Notes: generated by a model from the letters alone, not told the origin. DNA of 64,000 nt from DASSUW01 sp963792385 (GCA_963792385.1 CAWBVZ010000012.1:1325001-1389000); one strand, 5' to 3'; positions 1 through 8,580 are shown, counted from the stretch's first letter. Made by a program: numbers and translations.

Positions 1-1
1 C

Positions 2-586
2 ATAGACGAGCGCGGAGGGAACGAAACTGTCGCGATGTGCGAGGGCCGCGCGCGCTTCCTGCCGGCAGATCTCACGTCCGCGGATGACATCCGGGGCCTG
101 ATCGACTCCGCCGAGCCGACGATCCTCGTCAACAACGCGGGTGGCGGGGGCCACATTCCTCCGCATTTCCCCGACGCCGATCCCGAGCAGTGGGGAGCGA
201 CGCTCGATCTCAACCTGCGCGCTCCGATGCTGGCAACGCAATTCGCTCTCGCCCCGATGCGGCGGGCCGGCGGCGGCGCGATCGTGAACGTCGCGTCCAC
301 CGCGGCCTTGGGCGCCGAGCCGTATCAATCGCCGGAGTACGGTGCGGCGAAGGCCGGACTCATCCGCTTCACCTCGGCAGTGGGCGCGCTCGACGGTGTG
401 CGCGTGAACTGCATCGTGCCCGACTGGGTCGCGACCGAGCGCGTCACCGCCGAGGAGCGAGCGACCACGCCTCCGCCGATCGCGCTGGCGACCGTCGCCG
501 CGGCCGTGATCCGATTGATCCACGACGACACGCTGGCCGGTCGCGCACTGGTCCTCTTGCGCGGTCGCGAGCCGCGGCTGGACTGA
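2..586 (+). CDS. SDR family oxidoreductase, 5' end cut by window
   Basis: The reading frame is open from the first bases of the window, so the N-terminal Rossmann GxxxGxG segment lies outside it. What remains is the C-terminal two thirds of a classical short-chain dehydrogenase/reductase. It shows the NNAG motif (ILVNNAGGGG), the catalytic serine region (IVNVAST), and the YxxxK pair as EYGAAKAGL, followed by the post-catalytic RVNCIVPDWVAT loop. Such enzymes reduce or oxidise carbonyl/hydroxyl groups with NAD(P)(H) in the cytoplasm; the substrate cannot be told. The ATG at 35 is an internal Met, not the true start. The gene ends 12 bp before the convergent methyltransferase gene. Confidence 0.85.
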   Translation: MDERGGNETVAMCEGRARFLPADLTSADDIRGLIDSAEPTILVNNAGGGGHIPPHFPDADPEQWGATLDLNLRAPMLATQFALAPMRRAGGGAIVNVASTAALGAEPYQSPEYGAAKAGLIRFTSAVGALDGVRVNCIVPDWVATERVTAEERATTPPPIALATVAAAVIRLIHDDTLAGRALVLLRGREPRLD

Positions 587-597
587 CGCGATTCGGC

Positions 598-1611
598 CTA
601 GACGGCGGCGGCTTCGAGGACGTGCGGCCCCGCCGCGAGGGGCGTTGCCCTCACCAGGCGGAGGCCGGCCTGATCGAGCAGCTGTGTGAACTCCGCCGCG
701 GTGCGCTCGCGGCCACCGGCGTACGCCAGCATGATCAAGTCGAGCAAGGCGGCCGAGAGCAAGGGGCCGCTTGCCGTCATGCGCTCCGGCAGGAGCAACT
801 CGATGATCGCCAGCCGCGCGCCTTCATCCATCGCGGCGCGGCAGTTTTGCAGGATGGAGATGCAGCGCTCGTCGTCCCAGTCGTGCAGGATGCTCTTGAG
901 CACGTAGACGTCGCCACCTGCCGGGACCGACGCGAAGAAGTCCCCCTCCACGAGCTCGCAGCGATCGGCGACGCCGCGCTCGGCGAGATAGCCGTGGGCG
1001 TGCTCGAGCATCCCCGGCCGCTCGAGCAGTACGCCACGGAGCTTCGGACGGTGACTCAACATCTCCGCCAACAGGGTTCCGGACCCACCTCCGACATCGA
1101 CGATCGTCCGGGCGTCACGCAAGACGTCGGACGCCGCGAACTCCGAGGCCACGGGCAGGGTGCGAGCCAGCATGCGTGCCGCCCCGCTCGCCTCCGCCTG
1201 CGGGTTCGCGGCGTAGTACTCGAACAAGGGAGCGCCGAAGACGGCATCGAACGCCGTCTCGCCGGTACGGACGGTGTGCAGCAGGTCGCCGAACGAGCGA
1301 TACATCTCCTCGCCGAAGTTGATGACCACATCGCGCATGCGGCCAGGTGCGTCGGCGCGCAGCGCGTCCGCCGCTTCGTTGGTCGCGAAGCGGCCATCCT
1401 CGAGCTCCGTGAAGACGCCGGCTGCCACCAATGCGCGGAGGACGCGACGGAGGCCCGGCGCGCGCACGTCCACCGCTTCCGCGAGGGCCTCGGCCGCCAG
1501 CGGCTCTGAGCCCAGGACATCGGCAACGCCCAGCTTCGCGGCGACGTACAGCGCCTGCGAGAGCTGGTAACCGCCGCCGATCCGCAGCACTGTCTCTTCG
1601 GCGCGATGCAT
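598..1611 (-). CDS. SAM-dependent O-methyltransferase (acetylserotonin O-methyltransferase-like)
   Basis: A 337-residue class I methyltransferase with the plant/polyketide O-methyltransferase layout. An N-terminal winged-helix dimerisation domain (about 10-90) is followed by a Rossmann domain with SAM motif I IVDVGGGSGTLLAEML near 165. The catalytic-type histidine sits in LKSILHDWDDE near 245. Known relatives methylate hydroxyls of small aromatic metabolites or antibiotics; the substrate here is unknown. The ATG start at 1611 gives a full-length dimerisation domain. It stands alone, convergent with the SDR on the left and 57 bp from a small protein gene in the same direction on its upstream side. 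Confidence 0.88.
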   Translation of the reverse strand: MHRAEETVLRIGGGYQLSQALYVAAKLGVADVLGSEPLAAEALAEAVDVRAPGLRRVLRALVAAGVFTELEDGRFATNEAADALRADAPGRMRDVVINFGEEMYRSFGDLLHTVRTGETAFDAVFGAPLFEYYAANPQAEASGAARMLARTLPVASEFAASDVLRDARTIVDVGGGSGTLLAEMLSHRPKLRGVLLERPGMLEHAHGYLAERGVADRCELVEGDFFASVPAGGDVYVLKSILHDWDDERCISILQNCRAAMDEGARLAIIELLLPERMTASGPLLSAALLDLIMLAYAGGRERTAAEFTQLLDQAGLRLVRATPLAAGPHVLEAAAV

Positions 1612-1668
1612 GCGGCCAATCCTAAGCTCGGCTTGGGAGGTACGCAGGCAGCGCCCGGCTGAGGCAGA

Positions 1669-1866
1669 TCATTCGCCCTCGGGCCCCGCCTCCAAGAACT
1701 GAGCGAGCCGCTGTGCCTCCTCCGGGGTCAGCGTGCACTGACGCGGATCGCCCCAATTGGGACCAGCGATCGACACGATGGCACGCTTCCCTGAACTTCC
1801 CCATGTGACGTGAATGACGTTCCGCTCGTCGTCCTCAATCCGGATCACGGGTTGCTCACGGGCCAT
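1669..1866 (-). CDS. Small hypothetical protein (65 aa)
   Basis: A 65-residue acidic protein that I do not recognise. It starts MAREQPVIRIEDDERN, has an alternating beta-strand pattern over the first 35 residues, and ends with a predicted helix (TLTPEEAQRLAQFLEA). There is no signal peptide or membrane segment. Codon use matches its neighbours, with third positions strongly G/C. It lies on the same strand as the AraC gene upstream (59 bp) and the methyltransferase downstream (57 bp), so it may be co-transcribed. Confidence 0.55.
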   Translation of the reverse strand: MAREQPVIRIEDDERNVIHVTWGSSGKRAIVSIAGPNWGDPRQCTLTPEEAQRLAQFLEAGPEGE

Positions 1867-1925
1867 TGCGACCGATCGTAGTCACCGGCGGCGGGCGACC
1901 CCAGCAAACGCTCGACAGCCCGAAG

Positions 1926-2864
1926 CTACGCCGCGACGGCCGTCCGGTGCTCGCGCGGGCTGACGCCGCGGATCCGCTTGAACGCCGTGCTGAGCGCGAA
2001 CGGGCTCCCGTACCCGACCTGCGGGGCGACCGAGCCGATCGTCGCGCCCGGCTCGAGCAGCAGGTCGGCGGCAAGCGCGATTCGCCAGCCGGTGAGGAAG
2101 GCCATCGGCGGCTCGCCGACGAGCTCGTGGAAGCGACGGGCGAGCGCAGCGCGTGAGATCCCCGTGGCGTCGGCCAGGCTCGCCACGGTCCATGGATGCG
2201 CGGGGTTGTGGTGGAGCATCCGCAGCGCCGGCCCGACGACGGGATCGCCGTACGCGCGGTACCAGCCAGGAGCCCCGGCCTCGGGACGCGCGAACCAGGC
2301 GCGCAGGACGGAGATCAGCAGCAGGTCGAGCAGCCGGTCGAGCACCGCCTCCTGGCCCGGCTCGTCCTTGACGATCTCCTCGGTGAGCAGCGGGATCACC
2401 GGGGAGCTCCAGTCGGCGTCGCGGAGCACGAGCAGGGTCGGCAGCGCGCGCAGCAGGCGGCGGCTGACCTCGCCATCGAGCTGGTAGGTGCCGGTGAGCA
2501 TGACGGTGGCACCGTCGGGGCTGTTGCCCCAGGTGCGGACGCCGAGGTCCATCATCTGCGCGACCTCCACGCCGTCGGGCGTGGTGCAGCGCTGGCCCGG
2601 CTGGATGATCGCCTGCGGCGCGGTGGCCGGGTCGTCGGCGACGGTGTAGGGGTCGGGGCCGAGGATGATCGCGACGTCCCCGGGGTGCAGCGTGGTGACC
2701 TCGCCGCCGTCGGGAACGATCGACGCTTCGCCCCGCACCATCGCCACGAGCGTGAGCGGAGCCTCGTCCTGGATCCGCAGCGACCACGGCGGATCCATGC
2801 TCGAGCACAGCAGGAATGCCCCGCGTGCGCGAGGCCCATCGAGAAGTCCAGCGACCGCGTCCAT
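1926..2864 (-). CDS. AraC-family regulator with N-terminal cupin domain
   Basis: A 312-residue transcription factor. Residues 1-190 match the cupin sensor region of the AraC/Cupin_6 type, and about 205-305 form the double helix-turn-helix: first HTH around TVASLADATGISRAALARRF, second around GSVAPQVGYGSPFALSTAF, with the usual GVSPREHR end. These proteins bind a small molecule and activate a neighbouring, often divergent, gene. Here it is divergent from the NmrA-like oxidoreductase gene, with 81 bp between the two starts, so that gene and the following cupin gene are the likely targets (inference). The ATG at 2864 fits the family length. Confidence 0.9.
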   Translation of the reverse strand: MDAVAGLLDGPRARGAFLLCSSMDPPWSLRIQDEAPLTLVAMVRGEASIVPDGGEVTTLHPGDVAIILGPDPYTVADDPATAPQAIIQPGQRCTTPDGVEVAQMMDLGVRTWGNSPDGATVMLTGTYQLDGEVSRRLLRALPTLLVLRDADWSSPVIPLLTEEIVKDEPGQEAVLDRLLDLLLISVLRAWFARPEAGAPGWYRAYGDPVVGPALRMLHHNPAHPWTVASLADATGISRAALARRFHELVGEPPMAFLTGWRIALAADLLLEPGATIGSVAPQVGYGSPFALSTAFKRIRGVSPREHRTAVAA

Positions 2865-2909
2865 GCTGGAATCGTAGACGATCGCGTATGAATCCGCGAC
2901 TCAAGGCCA

Positions 2910-2945
2910 TGGACAGTCTCTCTGCGCTCGGGTTCACTGTCGAGC
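2910..2945 (+). promoter_or_regulatory. Leaderless promoter of the NmrA-like gene
   Basis: A -35 box TGGACA (2910-2915), a 17-bp spacer and a -10 box TTCACT (2933-2938) end 7 nt before the ATG at 2946. The predicted transcription start therefore falls on the start codon. No Shine-Dalgarno sequence is present. The spacing matches several other genes in this window. Confidence 0.6.
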
Positions 2946-3776
2946 ATGAGCAACGACACACAGCAGATGACCTTGGTGGTGGGCGGCACCGGCAAGACCG
3001 GTCGCCGCGTGGTGGAGCGCCTTCAGACGCGCGGCGAGTCGGTCCGGGTGGGCTCGCGCTCCGGCGACCCGGCGTTCGACTGGGAGGACCGCGCGACGTG
3101 GGCGCCCGCACTGAACGGGGCGACGGCGGCGTACGTGTCGTACTACCCCGACATCGCGGTCCCCGGCGCGGCCGACGCCGTCGGCGCGTTCGCCCGGCTG
3201 GCCGTCCAGACCGGCGTGCGGCGGCTCGTGCTGCTCTCCGGACGCGGGGAGGAGGAGGCGCAGCGTGCCGAGCAGCTCGTACAGGAGTCCGGCGCCGAGT
3301 GGACGGTCGTGCGCTGCAGCTGGTTCTGCCAGAACTTCAGCGAGGACTACCTGCTCGAGTCCGTGCTCGGGGGCGAGGTCGCACTGCCGGTCAGCGACGT
3401 GCCCGAGCCGTTCGTCGACGTCGATGACGTGGCCGACGTCGCCGTCGCGGCGCTGACCGAGGACGGCCACGCCGGCCGCATCTATGAGCTCACCGGCGCG
3501 CGGCTCGTCACGTTCGCCGATGCGGTCGCCGAGATCGCTCAGGCGTCCGGCCGCCCGGTCCGCCTGACGCTGGTCCCGACCGACGCTTACGTGTCGGCGA
3601 TGGCCGAGCAGGGCGTGCCCGACGACGTCGTGAGCCTGCTGCAGTACCTGTTCGGCGAGGTGCTCGACGGCCGCAACGCCCACCTGGCGGACGGCGTTAA
3701 GCAGGCACTCGGAAGGGAACCGCGCGACTTCGCCGACTACGCCCGCAACGCAGCGGCGACGGGGGTGTGGGCATGA
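2946..3776 (+). CDS. NmrA-like NAD(P)-binding oxidoreductase
   Basis: A 276-residue atypical SDR of the NmrA/HSCARG type. The N-terminal dinucleotide fold carries VVGGTGKTGRRVVERL (GxxGxxG) at about 9-25. There is no YxxxK catalytic pair. The middle resembles NAD(P)H:quinone or flavin-reductase-like proteins (WTVVRCSWFCQNFSED; FVDVDDVADV). Members act as redox-sensing regulators or as reductases; the substrate is unknown. Its stop overlaps the ATG of the next gene by ATGA, so the two are translationally coupled, and both lie opposite the AraC regulator. The start is fixed by a -10 box 7 nt upstream. Confidence 0.85.
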   Translation: MSNDTQQMTLVVGGTGKTGRRVVERLQTRGESVRVGSRSGDPAFDWEDRATWAPALNGATAAYVSYYPDIAVPGAADAVGAFARLAVQTGVRRLVLLSGRGEEEAQRAEQLVQESGAEWTVVRCSWFCQNFSEDYLLESVLGGEVALPVSDVPEPFVDVDDVADVAVAALTEDGHAGRIYELTGARLVTFADAVAEIAQASGRPVRLTLVPTDAYVSAMAEQGVPDDVVSLLQYLFGEVLDGRNAHLADGVKQALGREPRDFADYARNAAATGVWA

Positions 3777-4336
3777 GCCCGATCACGCCCGGTCAGACGC
3801 TCGAGAACCCCGTCACGGGCGAGCGCTTCACCTTCACCCACACCGCGAGCAGCACGGGCGGCGAGCTGCTGGCCTTCGACTTTGCCCTGCGCGCCGGCGG
3901 CGCTGTGCCGATCCCGCACGTGCACCCGATCCAGACCGAGCGCTTCGAGGTGCTCGAGGGCCGCATGCGCTTCCGCGTCGGGCTGCGCACTCGCATCGCC
4001 GGCCCGGGGGACGTGATCGAGGTCGCGCCCGGCGTCGCCCACAGCTTCGCGAACGCCGGCGACGGCGAGGCGCGGCTGCGCGTCGAGGTGCGGCCGGCGC
4101 TCGCGATGGAGGAGATGTTCGCCGACGTCGTCGGCATGGCGCAGGCTGGACTGATGACGAGCCGCGGCCTCCCGCGCAACCCGCTCCACCTCGCCGTGCT
4201 CGCGCGCGCCTACGACCAGGAGGCGCACGCGCCGCTTATGAGCGTCGGCGTGCAGCGCCTGCTGCTCGCGCCGCTCGTGTTCATGGCGCGCCGGGCTTGG
4301 TCGCGTAGTCGCCCAGTCCTTGCTCCAGCAACGTGA
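3773..4336 (+). CDS. Cupin-domain protein
   Basis: A 187-residue single-domain cupin. Motif 1 is seen as PIPHVHPIQTERFEVLEGRMRF (about 45-65) with His/His/Glu metal ligands, and motif 2 as PGDVIEVAPGVAHSFANAGDG. A helical C-terminal tail of about 70 residues follows. Cupins bind a metal and act as dioxygenases, isomerases or ligand sensors; the role here is open. The ATG at 3773 overlaps the upstream stop (ATGA), which favours it over the GTG two codons earlier. The 3' end overlaps the convergent TetR gene by 56 bp. Confidence 0.8.
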   Translation: MSPITPGQTLENPVTGERFTFTHTASSTGGELLAFDFALRAGGAVPIPHVHPIQTERFEVLEGRMRFRVGLRTRIAGPGDVIEVAPGVAHSFANAGDGEARLRVEVRPALAMEEMFADVVGMAQAGLMTSRGLPRNPLHLAVLARAYDQEAHAPLMSVGVQRLLLAPLVFMARRAWSRSRPVLAPAT

Positions 4337-4928
4337 ACGCCCGATCGGCCTGGGCGCGAACGTCCCGCGGCAGGCGCGGGGCGCGCGCGCCCTCGACGAC
4401 CCGCCGGCGCGTGTACTGCACGAGCGCGCGGTGCACGCCCATCAGCGCGTTGGCCGCGACCCACGGCTCGACGTCACTCGGATCCGCTCCCCGCTCGTCG
4501 GCGATCAGCGCGGCGAGCGACGCGGTATAGCCGGCGAAGATCTGCTGCTCGCGCGCCAGCAGCGACGGGCTCTCGGTGATCATGCGCGCGATCGCAGTGA
4601 GGAGCTCGCGCGCTTCGGGGTCGGCCTTGCCGAGCAGCCCGCGCTGCACGAGCACGAAGCGCTTGAACGCGGTGAGCACGGAGTCGCCGGGCGGTCGCTC
4701 GCGGATCGTCGTCAGCAGGTCCTGCTCGAACGACTCCAGGCGCCAGAAGACGAGGTCTTCCTTGGTCCGGAAGTAGTTGAAGACCGTCTGCTCGGAGACG
4801 TCGGCGACGCGGGCGATCTCCGCGACGGTCACGCGCTCGAAGCCGCGCTCGGTGAAGAGGCCGCGCGCCGTCTCGGCGATCAATTGGCGCGTCTGTTCCT
4901 TCTTGCGCTCACGCAGTCCCGTCGCCAT
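4281..4928 (-). CDS. TetR-family transcriptional repressor
   Basis: A 215-residue regulator with a TetR_N DNA-binding domain at about 8-55 (helix-turn-helix TVAEIARVADVSEQTVFNYF) and a variable helical ligand-binding domain. It is divergent from the MFS exporter gene, with only 60 bp between start codons. That is the standard arrangement in which TetR represses an exporter and is released by the exported drug (family knowledge; the ligand is not known). The intergenic region is AT-richer than its surroundings and contains the exporter promoter. A weak dyad, GCAC-N10-GTGC at about 4944-4961, overlaps the -35 and could be the operator. Confidence 0.9.
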   Translation of the reverse strand: MATGLRERKKEQTRQLIAETARGLFTERGFERVTVAEIARVADVSEQTVFNYFRTKEDLVFWRLESFEQDLLTTIRERPPGDSVLTAFKRFVLVQRGLLGKADPEARELLTAIARMITESPSLLAREQQIFAGYTASLAALIADERGADPSDVEPWVAANALMGVHRALVQYTRRRVVEGARAPRLPRDVRAQADRAFTLLEQGLGDYATKPGAP

Positions 4929-4953
4929 GTCTGAAAGCTAGCAGCACTAAGTC

Positions 4954-4988
4954 TTGCGTGCCAATAATATTTGAGCTACACTAACTTC
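4954..4988 (+). promoter_or_regulatory. Leaderless promoter of the MFS exporter
   Basis: A -35 box TTGCGT (4954-4959), a 17-bp spacer and a -10 box TACACT (4977-4982) are followed by 6 nt and then ATG at 4989. The transcript should begin at the start codon. The region is unusually AT-rich for this genome and lies between the divergent TetR and exporter genes. Confidence 0.6.
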
Positions 4989-6455
4989 ATGGCGACTACA
5001 CCCACAGACCACAACGTCTCAAACCCTTCTGCGATCGCCGTGCCGTTCGCAGCGATCGTCCTGGCGATGTTGCCGGCGGTGCTCGACCAGACGATCCTGG
5101 CGACCGCGCTGCCGACGATCGCCACCGACCTCGGGCGCCTGTCAGACGTCTCCTGGGTGGTGAGCGCCTACGTCGTCGCGGCCGCTGCCACGACCCCGAT
5201 GTGGGGCAAGCTCGGTGATCGTCACGGGCGCAAGCGGCTGCTCGAGATCGCGCTCGCGATGTTCCTCGGCACGTCCGCTCTGTGCGGTCTCGCGCAGGAC
5301 ATCACGCTGCTCGTCGCCGCTCGCGCCGTGCAGGGCGTCGCCGCCGGTGGCCTGATGACGCTCGCCATGGCCACGGTCGGCGACCTCGTGTCCCCGCGCG
5401 AGCGCGGGCGCTACCAGGGCTACATCATGGCCGCGTTCGCCGTCGCCACCGTCATCGGCCCGCTGCTCGGCGGTCTCCTGGTCGAGCACGCGAGCTGGCG
5501 CTGGGTCTTCTACGTCAACCTCCCGCTCGGCCTCGTGGCGCTCGCCGCGCTGCGCCTCCGGCTCCCGGCGGCCGAGGCCGATCCCTCGGGCCGTCGGTTC
5601 GATGCCGCGGGCGCGGCGCTGCTCGCCGGCGCCACCGCCGCCCTGATGTTCGCGTGCATCTGGGGAGGGGACCGCTACGCCTGGGACTCGGCGACGATCC
5701 TCGGCCTGATCGCCGCGACGGTGCTGCTGGGCGGCGGGCTCGTGGTGCGCGAGCGGCGCGCGGCCGATCCGATCGTCCCGTTCGCGCTCGTGCGCACGCG
5801 GACCGTGGCCGTCGCCAGCGGCGCGCTGTTCCTGGCTACCGCGGCGCTGTTCTCGATCACGGTGTTCGTGCCGCTGTTCCTGCAGGAGACGACGGGCGCG
5901 AGCCCGACGCAGGCCGGCCTGCTGCTGGTCCCGGCGATGCTCGGCATCACGCTCTCCACGACGCTGTCGGGTCGGTACATCACGCGCACCGGGCGCTACA
6001 AGATCTTCCCGCTCGCCGGCCTGGCGCTCATGACTGCCGCGCTGGCGCTGCTCGCGGCGCTCGCCGGCGAGCCGTCGCGCACGACCACCGGCGTCGCGCT
6101 CGCCCTCTTCGGCCTCGGCTTTGGCATGGTCGGGCAGGTGCTGATCGTCGCCGTGCAGAACAGCGTCGAGCGCCGTGAGCTCGGCGTCGCGACCGCCACG
6201 ACCGGCTTCTTCCGCGCCCTCGGCGGCGCGGTCGGCGCCGCCGTGCTGGGAGCCGTGTTCTCCGGCGCAGTCGGGCCGGGGGCGCGCGCCGACGTGATCG
6301 ATGCCGTCCAGACCGTCTTCCTCGTCGCCGCGCCGATCGCCGCACTTGCGTTCGTCATCGTGCTCGCGCTCGAGGAGGTCCCGCTTCGTCAGACGACTCA
6401 GGAAAGGAAGAGCGATGCCCGCTCCGGAGATCAGCAGCAGCGTGCTGCTGCGTAG
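4989..6455 (+). CDS. MFS drug exporter, DHA2 (14-TM) family
   Basis: A 488-residue integral membrane protein of the EmrB/QacA type, a proton-driven exporter of hydrophobic drugs in the cytoplasmic membrane. Visible marks are the motif near VLDQTILATALPTIA (TM1), motif A GKLGDRHGRKRLLE in loop 2-3, motif C-like TVIGPLLGGLLVEHASWRWVF, and about 14 hydrophobic segments up to residue 465. The ATG at 4989 is chosen because a -10 box lies 6 nt before it; an in-frame TTG at 4971 falls inside the promoter. The last 41 bp overlap the start of the double-cupin gene, so the two form an operon under the divergent TetR regulator. Confidence 0.9.
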   Translation: MATTPTDHNVSNPSAIAVPFAAIVLAMLPAVLDQTILATALPTIATDLGRLSDVSWVVSAYVVAAAATTPMWGKLGDRHGRKRLLEIALAMFLGTSALCGLAQDITLLVAARAVQGVAAGGLMTLAMATVGDLVSPRERGRYQGYIMAAFAVATVIGPLLGGLLVEHASWRWVFYVNLPLGLVALAALRLRLPAAEADPSGRRFDAAGAALLAGATAALMFACIWGGDRYAWDSATILGLIAATVLLGGGLVVRERRAADPIVPFALVRTRTVAVASGALFLATAALFSITVFVPLFLQETTGASPTQAGLLLVPAMLGITLSTTLSGRYITRTGRYKIFPLAGLALMTAALALLAALAGEPSRTTTGVALALFGLGFGMVGQVLIVAVQNSVERRELGVATATTGFFRALGGAVGAAVLGAVFSGAVGPGARADVIDAVQTVFLVAAPIAALAFVIVLALEEVPLRQTTQERKSDARSGDQQQRAAA

Positions 6456-7212
6456 CGAAGAGACTGGCGGCCGCGTCGCCGCGATCGAGATCACGGTCGC
6501 GGCGGGGTGGGGCGGTCCTCCGCTTCATCACCACGACTTCGACGAGGCGTTCTACGTGCTCGCCGGGGAGCTCACGTTCCAGGTCGGGGACGAGTTCGCG
6601 ACGGCGGGGCCCGGCGCGGTCGCGTTCGCCCCGCGCGGCGTTCACCACACGCTGGCGAACCTGAGCGAAGCCGAAGCGCGCTACCTGCTCGTCTGCACGC
6701 CGGGGGGCTTCGAGCGCCGGTTCGACCCGGCGCCGTCGGAGCCCGCCCCCGAGACGACCTTCGTCGGCCCGCAGATCGCCTCGGGCACGCGCGGCACGCC
6801 GCTCCCCGTCCCCGAGGACAGGCCCAAGGTCCTTCTCCGGAGCGAGCAGACCGACGACCACGTCTCGCTCGTCGACACCGTCGTGCCGGCCGACGCGAAG
6901 GGCCCGTTCCTGCACACGCACGACTTCGACGAGGCGTTCTACATCGTCGAGGGCGAGCTCACGTTCCAGGTCGAGGACGAGCTGGTCACGGTGCGCAAAG
7001 GCGAGATCGCGTTCGCTCCGGGAGGAGTGCCGCACACGTTCACCAACCGCAGCGGCGAGCCGGCCCGGCAGGTGATCGTCTGCACGCCGGCCGGCTTCGA
7101 GCGCCACTTCGCGCGGATCGCGGCGAAGCGCGCGGCCGTCGAGCCGCCCGAGTGGGCGCTGCAGCCGATCCCGGAGGTCACCCGTGTCGGCCCGCAGATC
7201 GCGGACCGATGA
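6415..7212 (+). CDS. Double-cupin protein (bicupin)
   Basis: A 265-residue protein made of two tandem cupin domains that are close copies of each other. First: HHHDFDEAFYVLAGELTFQV with APRGVHHTLAN (about 38-90). Second: HTHDFDEAFYIVEGELTFQV with APGGVPHTFTN (about 168-220). Both copies keep the His/His/Glu/His metal set and end in an almost identical VCTP-GFER-F. A strong Shine-Dalgarno (GGAAAGGAAG, 6401-6410) precedes the ATG at 6415, inside the exporter 3' end. Bicupins include quercetin dioxygenase-like enzymes. With the exporter upstream and the FAD oxidase downstream (ATGA overlap), it may modify the exported compound (inference). Confidence 0.85.
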   Translation: MPAPEISSSVLLRSEETGGRVAAIEITVAAGWGGPPLHHHDFDEAFYVLAGELTFQVGDEFATAGPGAVAFAPRGVHHTLANLSEAEARYLLVCTPGGFERRFDPAPSEPAPETTFVGPQIASGTRGTPLPVPEDRPKVLLRSEQTDDHVSLVDTVVPADAKGPFLHTHDFDEAFYIVEGELTFQVEDELVTVRKGEIAFAPGGVPHTFTNRSGEPARQVIVCTPAGFERHFARIAAKRAAVEPPEWALQPIPEVTRVGPQIADR

Positions 7213-8570
7213 GTTTTCGTTCGAAGGACGGTCTTACCGGTATGCCAACTGTGCTTGCCGACCGCATCGATGGCGACGTCCTCGCGCCGGGTGACCCCGG
7301 ATACGACGAGGCGCGCGCAGTCTGGAACGCGATGGTCGACCGGCACCCGCAGGTGATCGTGCGCTGCGCGAGCACCGGCGACGTGGCCGAGGCGGTGCGG
7401 TTCGCGCGCGAGCACGACCTCGAGATCGGGGTGCGGTGCGGCGGGCACAGCGTCGTCGGGCTCGGCGTGCCGGACGGCGGGCTGATGATCGACCTGACGC
7501 CGATGGGCGGCGTCCGCGTCGATCCGGCACGCCGCCGCGCGTGGGTCCAGGGCGGAGCGCTGCTCGGCGCGCTCGACCGCGCCGCGCAGGAGCACGGCCT
7601 GGCGACGACCGCGGGCAACGTGTCGCACACCGGCGTCGGCGGGCTGACCCTCGGTGGCGGGATGGGCTGGCTCGCCCGCCGCTTTGGCCTCTCGTGCGAC
7701 AACGTGGAGGCGTTCGAGCTGGTCACCGCGGAAGGCGAGCTGGTCCGCGCAAGCGAGACCGAGAACCCGGACCTGTTCTGGGGCCTGCGCGGAGGCGGCG
7801 GGAACTTCGGGATCGTGACCGAGTTCGAGTTCCGGCTGCACGCGATCGGCACCCAGGCGCTCGTCGCTGATTTCCTCTTCGACGTCGAGGACGCGTTGCC
7901 GGTGCTGCGCGGGTGGCGCGATCTCAACGCCGACGCGCCGCGCCAGGCCACCTTCACCGCCTTGGTCACGGACGCCGGGGCGAGCGTCGGCTTCGTCTGG
8001 GTCGGCGACCCGGCGGAGGGCCAGCGCCTGATCCCTGCGTTCCAGGCGCTCGGACGGCCCGCTGCGGAGCGAATCCAGGAGCTGTCGTACCTGGACCTGC
8101 AGCGCGTCGACGACACCGTCGAGGGCCACGCGTTGCGCCGGTACTGGAAGGGCCACTACTTCACGGCGTTCGAAGACGAGGCGATCCACGCGTTCCTGCG
8201 GCGCGGCACCGCGGATGGTCGCGGCGCGCACCTCCCTTCGGTCTCGCTCCAGGCCTACGGCGGCGCGATCGCCGACGTCCCCGACTCCGACGCCGCCTTC
8301 AGCCAGCGCGACACGATGTTCGAGTTCGTCGCCGCCGCCCGCTGGTCGGACCCGGCGGAGGACGAGTCCCGGATCGCCGCGGCGCGCCGCTGCGCTGCCG
8401 CGCTCGACTCGTTCGCCAGCGGCGCCTACGTCAACGTGCTGGGCGACGATGGAGCCGGCGGCGTCGCGCGTGCCTACCCGCCGCACAAGCTCGCCCGCCT
8501 GACCGCGCTCAAGGACGCGTACGACCCCGAGAACGTGTTCCACCTCAATCAGAACATCCCGCCTAGCTAG
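7209..8570 (+). CDS. FAD-linked oxidase, berberine-bridge-enzyme type
   Basis: A 453-residue flavoprotein of the PCMH/VAO fold with a C-terminal BBE segment. The FAD-anchoring histidine is His80 in RCGGHSVVG. The site where bicovalent members carry a cysteinyl-FAD link reads AGNVSHTGVGG and has no cysteine, so only the 8-alpha-histidyl bond is expected. The C-terminus NVFHLNQNIPP is the usual BBE end. Relatives oxidise alcohols, sugars or alkaloid-like and antibiotic intermediates using oxygen. The ATG at 7209 overlaps the bicupin stop (ATGA). The reading frame is open far upstream, but the earlier part is antisense-like and does not belong to the family. Confidence 0.88.
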   Translation: MSFRSKDGLTGMPTVLADRIDGDVLAPGDPGYDEARAVWNAMVDRHPQVIVRCASTGDVAEAVRFAREHDLEIGVRCGGHSVVGLGVPDGGLMIDLTPMGGVRVDPARRRAWVQGGALLGALDRAAQEHGLATTAGNVSHTGVGGLTLGGGMGWLARRFGLSCDNVEAFELVTAEGELVRASETENPDLFWGLRGGGGNFGIVTEFEFRLHAIGTQALVADFLFDVEDALPVLRGWRDLNADAPRQATFTALVTDAGASVGFVWVGDPAEGQRLIPAFQALGRPAAERIQELSYLDLQRVDDTVEGHALRRYWKGHYFTAFEDEAIHAFLRRGTADGRGAHLPSVSLQAYGGAIADVPDSDAAFSQRDTMFEFVAAARWSDPAEDESRIAAARRCAAALDSFASGAYVNVLGDDGAGGVARAYPPHKLARLTALKDAYDPENVFHLNQNIPPS

Positions 8571-8580
8571 GATGCCGCCG
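8568..8580 (+). promoter_or_regulatory. -10 box and leaderless start of the MoaD-like gene
   Basis: TAGGAT (8568-8573) is followed by 7 nt and ATG at 8581, overlapping the stop of the preceding gene. It suggests a separate leaderless transcript for the MoaD/BNR pair in addition to read-through. Confidence 0.45.
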
